Positions 46,534-56,688 of a DNA stretch of 64,000 nucleotides are shown here, piece by piece. Position numbers and translations under genes: made by a program. Position 1 is the first letter of the stretch. Each line of letters opens with the position of its first letter. Location: NCBI RefSeq assembly GCF_009931695.1, contig NZ_CP048000.1, positions 3,489,501 through 3,553,500 on the forward strand. Reading direction: 5' to 3'. The notes below the pieces were generated by a model that was not told the origin of the DNA, did not search any database, and was given only the letters and a program-made list of their open reading frames with translations. The stretch comes from Anaerocolumna sedimenticola. GTDB lineage: Bacteria > Bacillota > Clostridia > Lachnospirales > Lachnospiraceae.

Positions 46534-47889
46534 TAAAAATGAGTATTTAAGCGCCAGGGAAATTGCACTGGGAATAATAATGGATATCGTCCAAAACAGT
46601 AATTTCAGTCATACGGTTATGAGTCGTACCCTGAATCAGTACCAATACCTGGAAAAACAGGACAGAGCTTTTATTACCAGACTGTGTGAGGGAACCATAG
46701 AACGGATGCTGACCTTGGACTATATTCTAAACCAGTATTCCAGTGTTAAGGTAAATAAAATGAAACCTTTGATCCGTGGTCTACTTCGAATGAGTGTTTA
46801 TCAGATAAAATATATGGATCAGATTCCTGATTCCGCAGCCTGTAATGAAGCAGTCAAATTAGCCAAAAAAAGAGGATTCGGGAATCTGTCCGGTTTTGTA
46901 AACGGTATTTTAAGAAATATAATCAGGGATACGAAAAAGGTTAGTTTTCCAAGGGAAGAGAAAGAAAAGAGTCTTTTTTAAGTGTGGCTTATTCCGTACC
47001 GGAATGGTTGGTGAAACATTTCCTATCCCAATATGATTACGCTTTGGTTAAAAGTATGTTAGAGGCTTCTTTTCAGGATAAAAAAACAATTATTCGTTGT
47101 AATACGAATAAAATAGCAGTTGAGGATTTAAAGGAATTGCTGAAACAAAATAATATTTCCGTAGAACACGGAGCTTATTTATCCTATGCACTTAAGATAT
47201 GGGATTACAACTTTCTGGGGCAGCTGGATGCTTTTAAAAAAGGGTATTTTCAAGTACAGGATGAAAGTTCTATGTTAGTGGGAGCCGTTTCCGGTGCAAA
47301 AAAGGGTGATTATGTTATTGACGTTTGTGCGGCACCCGGTGGAAAATCTCTTCATCTGGCGGAATTATTAAAATCTACCGGCCAGGTGGATTCCAGAGAT
47401 GTATCGGAGGCTAAGGTTAACTTAATAACTGAGAATATCCTACGTACCGGCTACACCAATATAAAAGCAAAAATTGCGGATGCCCTTATTCCTGATAAAG
47501 AAAGTGTTGAAAAAGCGGATATAGTTATAGCAGATTTACCTTGCTCCGGATTGGGAGTTATCAATAAAAAGCCGGATATTAAATACAATATGACCAGGGA
47601 AAAACAAAAGGCTCTGGTAAAACTACAGCGGGACATTCTTTCAGTTGTACAACAATATGTAAAAAAAGGAGGTACTTTGTTATACAGTACCTGTACGGTA
47701 AATAAAGAAGAAAACATTAATAATGTTCGATGGTTTACAGAACATTATGATTATAAAATGGAAAGTATAGATGAATTTCTTCCGTCATCCCTATTATGTG
47801 ACACCTCTAAGGAAGGGTATATTCAGTTACTGCCTGGAATTCATAATATGGATGGTTTTTTTATTGCTAAATTACGAAGAAATATGTGA
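46526..47889 (+). pseudogene. rsmB: 16S rRNA m5C967 methyltransferase RsmB, split by a one-base deletion
   Basis: Methylates C967 of 16S rRNA with SAM; 454 residues after correction. The N-terminal NusB-like domain runs to about 135 (AREIALGIIMDIVQ, RGLLRMSVYQIKYMD). The catalytic domain has CAAPGGKSLHLAELL (about 270), DLPCSGLGVINKKPDI with Cys (about 340) and STCTVNKEEN with the second Cys (about 392). The frame stops at 46981; one more T in T6 46974-46979 gives SLFLSVAYSVPEWLV. Start is GTG 46526 after GGAGGAAGG, overlapping the peptidase gene. Probable sequence error. Confidence 0.92.
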
Positions 47890-47971
47890 GTTTTAAATTA
47901 CCTGGAACACATAGTTTTAAAAATTTAAATTACTGTAATATTTTTGAAATATTTCAGATAAAGGAAGTTAT

Positions 47972-49015
47972 ATGTCAAAAATTGATATTAAATCATTAAA
48001 CTTAGATGAACTAAAGGATTTGTTGCAGCAAATTGGGGACAAACCTTTTCGTGCAAAGCAGATCTATGAATGGCTTCATGTAAAACTGGTTTCTGATTTT
48101 AACGAGATGACCAACATTTCGAAACAATTAAGAGAACAGTTAAAGGAAATCAGCGAAATTACCAACCTTGCGGTTGTTAATAAACTGGAATCGGAAGACG
48201 GTGAAACCACAAAGTTTTTATTCCGCTTATGGGACGGGCGGGTTTTAGAAAGCGTTCTTATGAAATACCATCATGGTAATTCCGTCTGCATATCCTCACA
48301 GGTGGGGTGTAAGATGGGATGTAAATTCTGTGCTTCTACCATTGGAGGATTTGAGAGAAATTTAACCGCTTCCGAGATGCTGGATCAAATATACTGTATT
48401 CAACGGATATCCGGAGAGAGAGTATCTAATGTTGTGGTAATGGGAACCGGAGAACCTCTGGATAATTACGACAACCTCGTTCGGTTTATACACATGTTAT
48501 CAGATGAAAATGGCCTAAATATCAGCCAGAGAAACATTACGGTATCAACCTGCGGCCTGGTTGATAAAATAAAAGCCCTGGCAGATGAGAATCTTCAGAT
48601 CACCCTGGCACTGTCCTTACATGCACCTAATGATACGGTAAGAAAACAGCTAATGCCCATAGCGGAAAGATTTGATATCGATTCTGCAATAAATGCATGT
48701 ATTTACTATTACGAAAAGACCGGGCGAAGAATAACGTTTGAATATAGTATGGTAGAAGGGATAAATGATTTACCGGAGCATGCACTTGAACTGTATAAGC
48801 GTATCAAAGGTCTTAACTGCCATGTAAATTTAATTCCGGTTAACCCAATAAAAGAAAGAAATTATAAGCAATCACAAATGAAAAGTATACAAAATTTCAA
48901 AAATATACTTGAAAAATATAGAATTAATGTTACTATTAGAAGAGAAATGGGTACAGATATTGATGCTGCCTGTGGTCAATTAAGAAAAAGCTATATGGAT
49001 AAAACTTCTGATTAG
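47972..49015 (+). CDS. rlmN: Dual-specificity RNA methyltransferase RlmN
   Basis: A 347-residue radical-SAM enzyme that makes m2A2503 in 23S rRNA and m2A37 in some tRNAs. The [4Fe-4S] motif CKMGCKFC is at about residue 113-120. GTGEPLDNYDN and SLHAPNDTVRKQLMP are family blocks, and the second catalytic Cys is in DAACGQLRKSY near the C-terminus. GDKPFRAKQIYEWLH near the N-terminus is the accessory domain. Ribosome site AAAGGAAG. Part of the priA-to-lgt cluster. Confidence 0.96.
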   Translation: MSKIDIKSLNLDELKDLLQQIGDKPFRAKQIYEWLHVKLVSDFNEMTNISKQLREQLKEISEITNLAVVNKLESEDGETTKFLFRLWDGRVLESVLMKYHHGNSVCISSQVGCKMGCKFCASTIGGFERNLTASEMLDQIYCIQRISGERVSNVVVMGTGEPLDNYDNLVRFIHMLSDENGLNISQRNITVSTCGLVDKIKALADENLQITLALSLHAPNDTVRKQLMPIAERFDIDSAINACIYYYEKTGRRITFEYSMVEGINDLPEHALELYKRIKGLNCHVNLIPVNPIKERNYKQSQMKSIQNFKNILEKYRINVTIRREMGTDIDAACGQLRKSYMDKTSD

Positions 49016-49091
49016 TTATAATTCTGTATTTCAAATGGGAACCAGCAAATCTTTAAGTTTGTCTGGTATTGAAATTCAAGGAGGTGTAAGC

Positions 49092-49814
49092 ATGAGATCA
49101 TTTTCAATAACGGATATTGGGGAGAAAAGGCAAATTAACCAAGATTACGTTTTTTGTGAAGAAAAAAGTATTGGCGGTCTTCCGAATCTGTTTATTGTTG
49201 CAGATGGAATGGGTGGTCATAATGCCGGTGATTATGCGTCTAGATTCTGTGTTGAAGTCTTTACGGAGAAAATCAGAACGAATCAGCAAAAAACTCCAAT
49301 TGGAATGATATCAGAAGCGTTACAATATACCAATGACTTATTATTGGAAGAAGCCAATACTAATTATGACCTGCAGGGGATGGGTACCACTTTCGTAGTT
49401 GCAACAATCATTGAAAACATAATGTATGTGGCGAATGTTGGTGACAGCAGACTTTATGTCATCCGTGACAATATAAAGCAAATTACAGAGGATCATTCCT
49501 TGGTGGAAGAAATGGTAAAAACCGGTGAAATTGAAAGGAAAGATGTACGATTTCATCCGAATAAAAACATTATTACAAGAGCCTTGGGAGCTAATGCGAG
49601 TGTAACGCCGGATTATTTTGAGGTAGAATTAAATAAAGATGATATTGTATTAATGTGTTCAGATGGGCTAACGAATATGATGGAAGATAAAGATATCATG
49701 GAAATTGTCAGAGAATATCCCGAAGATTTAGAGACGGCTGCAAAAACTTTAGTAGACAAAGCCAATAAAAACGGCGGGAATGACAATATATCCATCGTAG
49801 TTGTAAAACTGTAG
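49092..49814 (+). CDS. prpC: PP2C-family serine/threonine phosphatase (PrpC/Stp)
   Basis: A 240-residue Mn-dependent phosphatase that reverses phosphorylation by the PASTA kinase encoded next. Motifs are RQINQDYVF (about 14), ADGMGGHNAGDYAS (about 36), ANVGDSRLYVI (about 114) and GNDNISIVVVKL at the C-terminus. ATG 49035 is in frame, but AAGGAGGTG at 49078-49086 sets the start at 49092. The gap to prkC is 16 bases, the standard prpC-prkC pair. Confidence 0.95.
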   Translation: MRSFSITDIGEKRQINQDYVFCEEKSIGGLPNLFIVADGMGGHNAGDYASRFCVEVFTEKIRTNQQKTPIGMISEALQYTNDLLLEEANTNYDLQGMGTTFVVATIIENIMYVANVGDSRLYVIRDNIKQITEDHSLVEEMVKTGEIERKDVRFHPNKNIITRALGANASVTPDYFEVELNKDDIVLMCSDGLTNMMEDKDIMEIVREYPEDLETAAKTLVDKANKNGGNDNISIVVVKL

Positions 49815-49830
49815 AAAGAGGTGAGGTAGA

Positions 49831-52020
49831 ATGTTAAAACCGGGTATGTTTATTAGTGACCGATACGAAATAATTGATAAAGTAGGCTCCGGAGGAATGG
49901 CGGATGTCTATAAAGCCAGATGTCACAGGTTAAATCGTTTCGTTGCCATTAAGGTGCTGAAACCTGAATATAGTGATGATAAAAACTTTGTTAAGAAGTT
50001 CAGAGGAGAAGCACAATCGGCGGCAGGTTTATCCCACCCGAATATAGTAAATGTTTATGATGTTGGTGATGACAACGGTCTTCATTATATCGTAATGGAG
50101 CTGGTTGAGGGTATAACGTTAAAGAATTTTATTGAAAGAAAAGGTAAATTAGAGGTTAAGGAAGCTGTCGGTATTGCAATCCAAATTGCCATGGGTATGG
50201 AAGCCGCACATATGAATCATATTATCCACAGGGATATAAAACCTCAGAACATAATCATTTCTAAAGAAGGAAAAGTAAAGGTAACTGACTTTGGTATAGC
50301 AAAAGCAACCACATCCAATACCATTACTTCTAATGCTATGGGTTCCGTACATTATTTGTCTCCGGAACAGGCAAGGGGCGGTTATAGTGATGAAAAGAGT
50401 GATATTTATTCCCTTGGTGTTACTTTATATGAGATGCTTTCAGGACAAGTACCTTTTGCCGGGGATAATACGGTTTCCGTAGCTCTTCTTCATATTCAGG
50501 GTGAAGCAGCTCCCCTTAGAGAACTGGACCCCAATATACCTCTAAGTGTAGACCGGATTGTCCAGAAATGTATGCAGAAAAAACCGGAGCGCAGATATCT
50601 GTCCGCATCAGAATTAATTGCAGATTTAAAACGTTCTATTTCTAATCCTAATGGTGATTTTGTAGTAATCCCTAATGCATCGGTAAATGATTCACCTACC
50701 ATTAACATATCGGATGACGAAGTAAATCACATAAAAAGTGCAACCAAAATGACGGGGGCCGGTTATGATACCTCCAAAGATATCTATCAGAATACGGACG
50801 GACGCAGGATGGGGGATACCAATTATAACCAGAATGATTCCGATGAAGAGGAAGAACTTGACAGTGTGGACCCCAGAGTTGAGAAAATAATTTTAGTAGG
50901 CTCCATTGCAGCCGGTGTAATTTTAACAATACTGATTATTTTCTTTGTGGTGCGTTTCTTTAAGTTATTTCCAGGTTCGGATAATAAACCCGGAATCAGT
51001 ACTACGGAAACAACAACAGAGGAATCTATTGATTCTACAACAACGGAAGAGACCAGTGAAACCATCGTTATTCCTCCGGTTGTCGGATTAAAATTAAAAG
51101 ATGCGGAAGATACGTTATATGCTAAATCGGAATTCTTAAAAGTCACTTCAACGGAAGAATATTCCGACGAATATGAAAAAGGAATGGTTATGAAACAGTA
51201 TCCTGCTCAGGATACTGAAGTAGAGTCCGATGCTGAGGTCAGTTTAGTAGTAAGTCTTGGTTCGAAACCTTTCCAGGTTCCTAATGTATATAACTTAACG
51301 GACAATCAGGCGGTAACCATACTGCAGGAAGCAGGTCTGGTAGTACAGCATGATTATGCTTACAGCGATGAGATAGAAGAAGGAAGAGTAATTGAAACAA
51401 ACCCTGCAAGAGATACCGATGCGGTTAAAGGTGATACGATAACAGTTATAATCAGTAACGGTCCGGAAGTTAAAACGGTAAAGGTACCGGCTATCCTTGG
51501 CCTTACCGAGAAAAAAGCAGCTGAAAAGTTAGTAGCTGCAGGTCTGAAAAAAGGAGAGGTTGCTACGGATTATTCAGACACCTATCCGAAGGGTCAGGTT
51601 ATGTCTCAAAGTAAGGGAGAAGGAACAGAAGTAGACAGCGGTACGGCAATTGATTTCGTAGTCAGCTTAGGATCCGGTGTAACCGATCCGCCGGAAGACA
51701 ATACCCAGACTTTCATCGGGCATATTGAAATTGATGAAAATCCTTTTGATTACCAGGGTGACAGTGGAATTGTTAAAATACAGCTTATTCAGGATGGCAA
51801 TACCACAACACTCTTAAAAGAAAATCTGGATTACGACAGTTTCCCGTTAAATGTAGGTGATTACACCAGTGAAAGTGGTTCTACCGGAACTGTTAAGATG
51901 TATATCGGAAGGGAAGCCGCGGACGGTGAAGACGGAGCTGTCAGTGAGAATGGAAAACTGATAAAATACGAACAATACCCTACAACATGGCGAGTTGAAT
52001 TTACACCGGTGGAAGAATAA
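49831..52020 (+). CDS. prkC: PASTA-domain serine/threonine kinase PrkC
   Basis: A 729-residue transmembrane kinase that senses peptidoglycan fragments. The cytosolic kinase domain (1-270) has GSGGMADVYKA, IKVLKP, HRDIKPQN (about 133) and DFGIAKA. One membrane helix lies at about 352-374. Outside are three PASTA repeats (about 410-475, 479-543, 547-612), then a Gly/Asp-rich C-terminal domain (about 620-729) of unknown fold. A Thr-rich linker (TTETTTEESIDSTTTEE) follows the membrane. The stop overlaps the rsgA start (TAATG). Confidence 0.95.
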   Translation: MLKPGMFISDRYEIIDKVGSGGMADVYKARCHRLNRFVAIKVLKPEYSDDKNFVKKFRGEAQSAAGLSHPNIVNVYDVGDDNGLHYIVMELVEGITLKNFIERKGKLEVKEAVGIAIQIAMGMEAAHMNHIIHRDIKPQNIIISKEGKVKVTDFGIAKATTSNTITSNAMGSVHYLSPEQARGGYSDEKSDIYSLGVTLYEMLSGQVPFAGDNTVSVALLHIQGEAAPLRELDPNIPLSVDRIVQKCMQKKPERRYLSASELIADLKRSISNPNGDFVVIPNASVNDSPTINISDDEVNHIKSATKMTGAGYDTSKDIYQNTDGRRMGDTNYNQNDSDEEEELDSVDPRVEKIILVGSIAAGVILTILIIFFVVRFFKLFPGSDNKPGISTTETTTEESIDSTTTEETSETIVIPPVVGLKLKDAEDTLYAKSEFLKVTSTEEYSDEYEKGMVMKQYPAQDTEVESDAEVSLVVSLGSKPFQVPNVYNLTDNQAVTILQEAGLVVQHDYAYSDEIEEGRVIETNPARDTDAVKGDTITVIISNGPEVKTVKVPAILGLTEKKAAEKLVAAGLKKGEVATDYSDTYPKGQVMSQSKGEGTEVDSGTAIDFVVSLGSGVTDPPEDNTQTFIGHIEIDENPFDYQGDSGIVKIQLIQDGNTTTLLKENLDYDSFPLNVGDYTSESGSTGTVKMYIGREAADGEDGAVSENGKLIKYEQYPTTWRVEFTPVEE

Positions 52021-52898
52021 TGGAAGGCAAGATTATTAAAGGTATCGCAGGTTTTTACTATGTTTATGTAAAAACATTCGGTTTGTATGAATGCAAGGCG
52101 AAAGGAATCTTTCGTAATCAAAAGATAAAACCATTAGTTGGTGATAACGTAATTATTGATGTAATTGATGAAAATGAAAAGAAGGGAAATATCAGTGATA
52201 TTCTGGAACGTAAAAATGAATTAATACGTCCGGCTGTTGCTAATGTGGATCAGGCGCTGGTTATTTTTGCGGCAGCCGATCCAGCCCCGAATTTGAACTT
52301 ATTGGACCGTTTTTTAATTTTAATGTTAAAACAACAGGTGGATACCGTTATCTGTTTTAATAAAAAAGATATCGTAACGGAAAAAGAAATCAGACTATTA
52401 GAGGAAGCATATATTAAATGCGGTTATAAGGTTATTTTTACTAGTACGTATACAGAGGATGGAATAGAGACCCTGCGTGAATTGTTAAAAGATAAAACAA
52501 CAGTTCTGGCAGGGCCGTCCGGTGTGGGCAAGTCTTCTATTATAAATAATATCCATCCGGATGCTAATATGCAAACAGGTATGATCAGTGAAAAAATAAA
52601 AAGAGGTAAGCATACCACAAGACATTCCGAATTATTTTATATACAGGGTAATACTTTTATTATGGACACCCCTGGATTTAGTTCCTTGTATATTCAGGAT
52701 ATGGAGAAAGAAGAATTAAAAAATTATTTTGCTGAGTTTCATGAATATGATGGTTTTTGCAGGTTCAATGGCTGTGCTCATTTAAATGAACCCGGCTGTG
52801 CAGTGAAAGAAGCATTAAAGGAAGGGAAAATCAGCAAAATCCGTTATAACAACTATACAGAAATTTATGAAGAAATTAAGAATCAAAAGAGATATTAA
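52020..52898 (+). CDS. rsgA: Ribosome small-subunit GTPase RsgA
   Basis: A 292-residue circularly permuted GTPase that checks late 30S assembly. An N-terminal OB fold (MEGKIIKGIAGFYYVYVK) comes first. G motifs then run in permuted order: NKKD (about 118), GPSGVGKSSI (about 164) and DTPGFSS (about 214). The C-terminal zinc knuckle is CRFNGCAHLNEPGC (about 246-259). It is translationally coupled to prkC and precedes rpe, the conserved Firmicutes order. Confidence 0.96.
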   Translation: MEGKIIKGIAGFYYVYVKTFGLYECKAKGIFRNQKIKPLVGDNVIIDVIDENEKKGNISDILERKNELIRPAVANVDQALVIFAAADPAPNLNLLDRFLILMLKQQVDTVICFNKKDIVTEKEIRLLEEAYIKCGYKVIFTSTYTEDGIETLRELLKDKTTVLAGPSGVGKSSIINNIHPDANMQTGMISEKIKRGKHTTRHSELFYIQGNTFIMDTPGFSSLYIQDMEKEELKNYFAEFHEYDGFCRFNGCAHLNEPGCAVKEALKEGKISKIRYNNYTEIYEEIKNQKRY

Positions 52899-52980
52899 GA
52901 ATAGTTGAAAATAATTTCACATGGTACTTTGTGCCTGGGGCTTAAAGCTTGCAGGTTGTGAGAAAGGTTTGGTTATTATT

Positions 52981-53643
52981 ATGGTTAAATTAGCACCATC
53001 TATACTGGCAGCAGACTTTGCTAATCTGGGTAATGATATTCTACAGGCAGAAATGGCAGGAGCAGATTATCTTCACATCGATGTAATGGATGGAGCTTTT
53101 GTTCCAAGTATATCTTTTGGTGTTCCCATCATACAGGCAATACGTCCTGTTTCGAAACTTTTTTTTGATGTACATTTGATGGTAGAGGAACCGATTCGCT
53201 ATATTGATGATTTTGTAAAGGCCGGTGCGGATTTGATTACTGTTCATGCGGAAGCATGCAGACATTTGAACCGTACGCTTGCTAAAATTAAAGAAAATGG
53301 TATAAAGGCCTGTGTATCGCTGAATCCGACAACTCCTTTATCTGCACTTGAATATGTTCTTAACGATGTGGACATGATTCTTTTAATGAGTGTAAATCCG
53401 GGTTTTGGAGGACAGTCTTTTTTACCGTTTATGTTTGAGAAGATAAGTGATTTGAAAAATATGGCGCTTCGTCGAAATTGTAACATAGATATTGAGGTTG
53501 ATGGTGGCATTTCCGCTTCCAATGTTGAACAGGTAATAAAAGCCGGTGCGAATGTTATTGTAGCCGGAACCGCTGTTTTTAAAGGTGATATTAATAAGAA
53601 TATTGCAGATTTTAGAAAGATATTTGCAACATATCCAGATTAA
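52981..53643 (+). CDS. rpe: Ribulose-phosphate 3-epimerase
   Basis: A 220-residue TIM barrel that interconverts ribulose-5-phosphate and xylulose-5-phosphate. MVKLAPSILAADFANLG holds the first active-site Ser, ADYLHIDVMDGAFVP the metal His and Asp, DVHLMVEEP the next His, LMSVNPGFGGQ the phosphate-side loop and EVDGGIS the catalytic Asp. An in-frame ATG at 52921 would add 20 residues unlike the family, so 52981 is preferred; the ribosome site AAAGG is weak and a little far. Confidence 0.94.
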   Translation: MVKLAPSILAADFANLGNDILQAEMAGADYLHIDVMDGAFVPSISFGVPIIQAIRPVSKLFFDVHLMVEEPIRYIDDFVKAGADLITVHAEACRHLNRTLAKIKENGIKACVSLNPTTPLSALEYVLNDVDMILLMSVNPGFGGQSFLPFMFEKISDLKNMALRRNCNIDIEVDGGISASNVEQVIKAGANVIVAGTAVFKGDINKNIADFRKIFATYPD

Positions 53644-53660
53644 AAGGTACGGGTATTTAT

Positions 53661-54317
53661 ATGAAAGAAAATCGTATTCTGATTATTACAGGCGGAGCGG
53701 CATCCATAGATTTCGTAAGGGAATTTCTTATAAAGAACAGGTTTGATACTATAATAGCGGTTGACAGCGGACTGGTAACAGCCAGTAAACTGGGAATTCC
53801 CCTCCAATATATAGTAGGTGATTTTGATTCCGTACCACGTGAATTAATTGAAAGTTACCGGAATGATAAATCTGTTATTATTAATGAATTTAATCCTGAG
53901 AAAGACGCTACGGATACTCATATTGCCTTAAGTTTAGGGCTTGAATTAAATGGCAGTGAAATTGTAATATTAGGAGCAACCGGCACTCGTATTGACCATA
54001 TGCTCGCTAATATTCATTTATTATATTTACCTCTGAATAAAAATATAAAAGCTTCTATTATTGATGAGCATAATAAAATATATATGATTAATAAAAGTAC
54101 TGCCATATATAAAAATAAGCTCTTTGGTCCTTTTGTTTCGCTTCAGCCTTTTACGGAGGTTGTAAAGGGAATAACATTAAAAGGATTTAAATATCCGTTA
54201 AACAACTATACAATGTTAAAAGGCGATAGTATAGGAACCAGTAACGAAGTTGTAGAGGAACAAGCAGATATTTCATTGGAGGATGGAATACTTATTGTAA
54301 TAGAAGCAAGAGATTGA
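53661..54317 (+). CDS. thiN: Thiamine pyrophosphokinase
   Basis: A 218-residue enzyme that transfers pyrophosphate from ATP to thiamine, giving thiamine diphosphate. Motifs are GDFDSVP (about 53), [11 protein letters not shown] (about 78), [14 protein letters not shown] (about 105) and a C-terminal [13 protein letters not shown] that closes the thiamine pocket. It follows rpe by 17 bases; ThiDP feeds transketolase in the same pathway as Rpe. Ribosome site is poor (AAAGG at 53643). Confidence 0.92.
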   Translation: MKENRILIITGGAASIDFVREFLIKNRFDTIIAVDSGLVTASKLGIPLQYIVGDFDSVPRELIESYRNDKSVIINEFNPEKDATDTHIALSLGLELNGSEIVILGATGTRIDHMLANIHLLYLPLNKNIKASIIDEHNKIYMINKSTAIYKNKLFGPFVSLQPFTEVVKGITLKGFKYPLNNYTMLKGDSIGTSNEVVEEQADISLEDGILIVIEARD

Positions 54318-54330
54318 AAGGAAGACACAT

Positions 54331-55426
54331 ATGAAACTAGGTATAGTAGGTTTACCCAATGTAGGAAAGAGCACATTATTTAATTCACTGACGAAAGCCG
54401 GCGCAGAATCCGCCAATTATCCTTTTTGTACAATAGATCCTAATATCGGAATTGTTGCGGTACCGGATGAAAGACTTAAAGTTTTAGGTGATTTATATCA
54501 TTCGGAAAAAGTGGTTCCGGCAGCAATTGAATTTGTGGATATTGCAGGTTTAGTGAAAGGTGCTTCCAAGGGAGAGGGATTAGGAAATCAGTTTCTGTCC
54601 AATATCAGAGAGGTAGATGCCATTGTTCATGTCGTAAGGTGTTTTGAAGATACAAATATTATCCATGTTGACGGATCAATAGATCCCTTAGAGATATAGA
54701 GACAATTAACCTTGAATTAATCTTCTCTGATATGGAAATGCTTGAGAGAAGAATTGCCCGTACCTCTAAAGGTTCCAAGAATGATAAAGCCTGGCGAAGG
54801 AATTGGAATTATTGGAGCGTCTGAAAGCGCATCTGGAATCTGGTAACATGGCAAAGAGTTTTGCAACGGATGATGAAGAAGAACTTGTCTTATTGAACGG
54901 ATATAATTTATTAACTTATAAACCGGTTATCTATGCAGCCAATGTAAAAGAAGAGGATTTGGCAGATGATGGTGCCGGTAATGCTTTTGTTAAAAAAGTT
55001 AAGGAATTTGCCTCCCAAGAAAACTCTGAAGTTTTTGTAATATGTGCCCAGATTGAACAGGAAATTGCCGAACTTGATGACGATGAGAAGAAGTTATTCT
55101 TAGAAGATATGGGACTAAAAGAATCAGGTTTGGAAAAATTAATCCGCGCAAGTTATCATATCTTAGGTTTAATCAGTTATTTAACAGCCGGACCCAAAGA
55201 AACGAAAGCATGGACGATTGTGAAAGGTACAAAAGCTCCGGGGGCAGCCGGCAAAATCCATACGGATTTTGAGAGAGGTTTTATCCGCGCAGAAATTGTT
55301 AACTATGAAAATCTCGTTGAATGCGGCAGCTACAATGCGGCAAAAGATAAAGGTTTGGTACGTTCAGAAGGTAAAGAATATGTAGTTCAGGACGGCGATG
55401 TGGTATTATTCCGTTTTAATGTATAA
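54331..55426 (+). pseudogene. ychF: Ribosome-binding ATPase YchF, broken by two one-base deletions
   Basis: An Obg-family ATPase that binds 70S ribosomes; 365 residues once two bases are restored, the normal length. P-loop [18 protein letters not shown] is at 6-23, G3 is [16 protein letters not shown] (about 70) and VYAANVKEED replaces the GTPase G4 motif, giving ATP preference. The first break is after GSIDPL near 54685-54690 (one C or A missing; then [16 protein letters not shown]). The second is at CC 54790-54791 (then ALAKELELLERLKAHLE). The C-terminal TGS domain (AWTIVKGTKAPGAAG, then GDVVLFRFNV) is intact. Confidence 0.92.
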
Positions 55427-55443
55427 GAAAGTGGTGAACTAAT

Positions 55444-56382
55444 ATGTTAATAAGTGCTGCAACTAGTATTTGGTTTCCTAATTTAGGTATTGAACTGAAA
55501 AATGTAGGTTCACACATTAATGTTTTTGGGTTTGAAATAGCTTATTATGGTATTGTAATTGCTTGTGGAATGGCACTAGGTTATCTGATAGCGGAATGGC
55601 AGGCAAAACGGACCGGACAGGATAAAGATTTGTATCTGGATTTTGCACTTTATGCTATTCTATTATCTGTAATCGGAGCCAGAATATATTATGTCATTTT
55701 TGCCTGGGATGAATTTAAAGCGGATCCCATTCAGATATTTAACATAAGAAATGGCGGACTTGCTATATATGGCGGTGTCATCACAGCTATTATTACGGCC
55801 TTTGTTTACACAAGAATAAAAAAGTACTCCTTTGCCCTTTTAGCCGATACCGGATGTCTTGGATTAATAACGGGACAGATTATTGGCAGATGGGGTAACT
55901 TCTTTAATCGTGAAGCATTTGGTAAGTATACCAATAATCCTTTTGCAATGCTTTTGGATATTAAAGATGTAAGCAGTGATTATACTGCTCCTGTGTCTTA
56001 TCTGACAGAAAAATATGCAGGCAGGCCCGATGCACTGAAACGGATCATGGAGATCAGGGAGAATCCGGTAGTTATTAATGGGATTACGTATATTCAGGTT
56101 CATCCCACTTTTCTTTATGAGTCGTTTTGGAATTTATGTGTTTTAATATTATTAATAATATATTCGAAACATAAAAAATTTAATGGTGAAATATTTTTAT
56201 TATACCTGGCTGGATATGGTTTGGGAAGAGTCTGGATAGAAGGCTTAAGAACGGATCAATTATTTTTGTGGAATACGCCATTTGCCGTATCCCAGTTACT
56301 ATCCGGTTTATTGGTTATATCGGCTGTAGCAATTATTATCTTCAAACGTACTTCCTTAAAAAAGAAAAAAACAATAAATTAA
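55444..56382 (+). CDS. lgt: Prolipoprotein diacylglyceryl transferase
   Basis: A 312-residue membrane enzyme that puts diacylglycerol on the lipobox Cys of prolipoproteins, such as the arabinanase encoded in this window. It has about seven helices. The Lgt signature GRWGNFFNREAFG is at about 156-168, NGGLAIYGG at about 100 and HPTFLYES at about 220. It is longer than many Lgt proteins because of an insert of about 45 residues after the signature (YLTEKYAGRPDALKRIMEI). It follows ychF and is closed by a terminator. Confidence 0.94.
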   Translation: MLISAATSIWFPNLGIELKNVGSHINVFGFEIAYYGIVIACGMALGYLIAEWQAKRTGQDKDLYLDFALYAILLSVIGARIYYVIFAWDEFKADPIQIFNIRNGGLAIYGGVITAIITAFVYTRIKKYSFALLADTGCLGLITGQIIGRWGNFFNREAFGKYTNNPFAMLLDIKDVSSDYTAPVSYLTEKYAGRPDALKRIMEIRENPVVINGITYIQVHPTFLYESFWNLCVLILLIIYSKHKKFNGEIFLLYLAGYGLGRVWIEGLRTDQLFLWNTPFAVSQLLSGLLVISAVAIIIFKRTSLKKKKTIN

Positions 56383-56435
56383 AAAATCAACGTTAACCAA
56401 AGTATTGAGATTGGATTTTAACAGAACTAGATTTG

Positions 56436-56469
56436 GAGGAGTAGGACCAAAAGACTATTCCTCTTTTTT
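56436..56469 (+). terminator. Terminator after lgt
   Basis: GAGGAGTAG (56436-56444) pairs with CTATTCCTC (56455-56463), followed by T6. Confidence 0.9.
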
Positions 56470-56543
56470 GTGCCCAGATATAGTTGAATTATAGTACATT
56501 TACTCATTTTATACAATATATTGTGCATATTATGTATAAAGTT

Positions 56544-56584
56544 GCAGGCTGCCAAATATAACCATGGCTGCTTGCCTTTTTTTT
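56544..56584 (+). terminator. Second terminator before mraZ
   Basis: An 11-bp GC-rich stem (GCAGGCTGCCA with TGGCTGCTTGC, one mismatch, one G-U) followed by T8. It stands 75 bases beyond the lgt terminator and just before the mraZ promoter, so it may insulate the dcw cluster or end a short unseen transcript. Confidence 0.8.
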
Positions 56585-56596
56585 ATGCAGAAATAC

Positions 56597-56625
56597 TTGA
56601 TAATTTCCCATAAGTGGTATAAAAT
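56597..56625 (+). promoter_or_regulatory. Promoter of the mraZ/dcw operon
   Basis: TTGATA (56597-56602), 17-bp spacer, TAAAAT (56620-56625). The spacer contains AAGTGG, resembling the boxes downstream. Confidence 0.65.
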
Positions 56626-56633
56626 ATCAATAG

Positions 56634-56681
56634 AAGTGGAGGAAAGTGGTGCGAAGTGGTAGTAAGTGGTAGATAGGTGGT
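56634..56681 (+). promoter_or_regulatory. MraZ operator: 10-bp-spaced GTGG boxes
   Basis: GTGG occurs at 56636, 56646, 56656 and 56666, a strict 10-bp period, within AAGTGGT-like units, and once more at 56677. MraZ proteins bind direct repeats spaced about one helical turn (TGGG-type in E. coli, AAAGTG-type in Mycoplasma). The last box merges with the mraZ ribosome site AGGTGGT. Confidence 0.8.
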
Positions 56682-56688
56682 GAGATCC

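Noticed and set aside
49092-52898. prpC-prkC-rsgA as a novel signalling cluster
   Set aside because: This is the standard Firmicutes phosphatase-kinase-GTPase arrangement.
52921-52980. 20-residue N-terminal extension of Rpe
   Set aside because: The residues are unlike the family, and starting at 52981 gives the normal 220-residue length.
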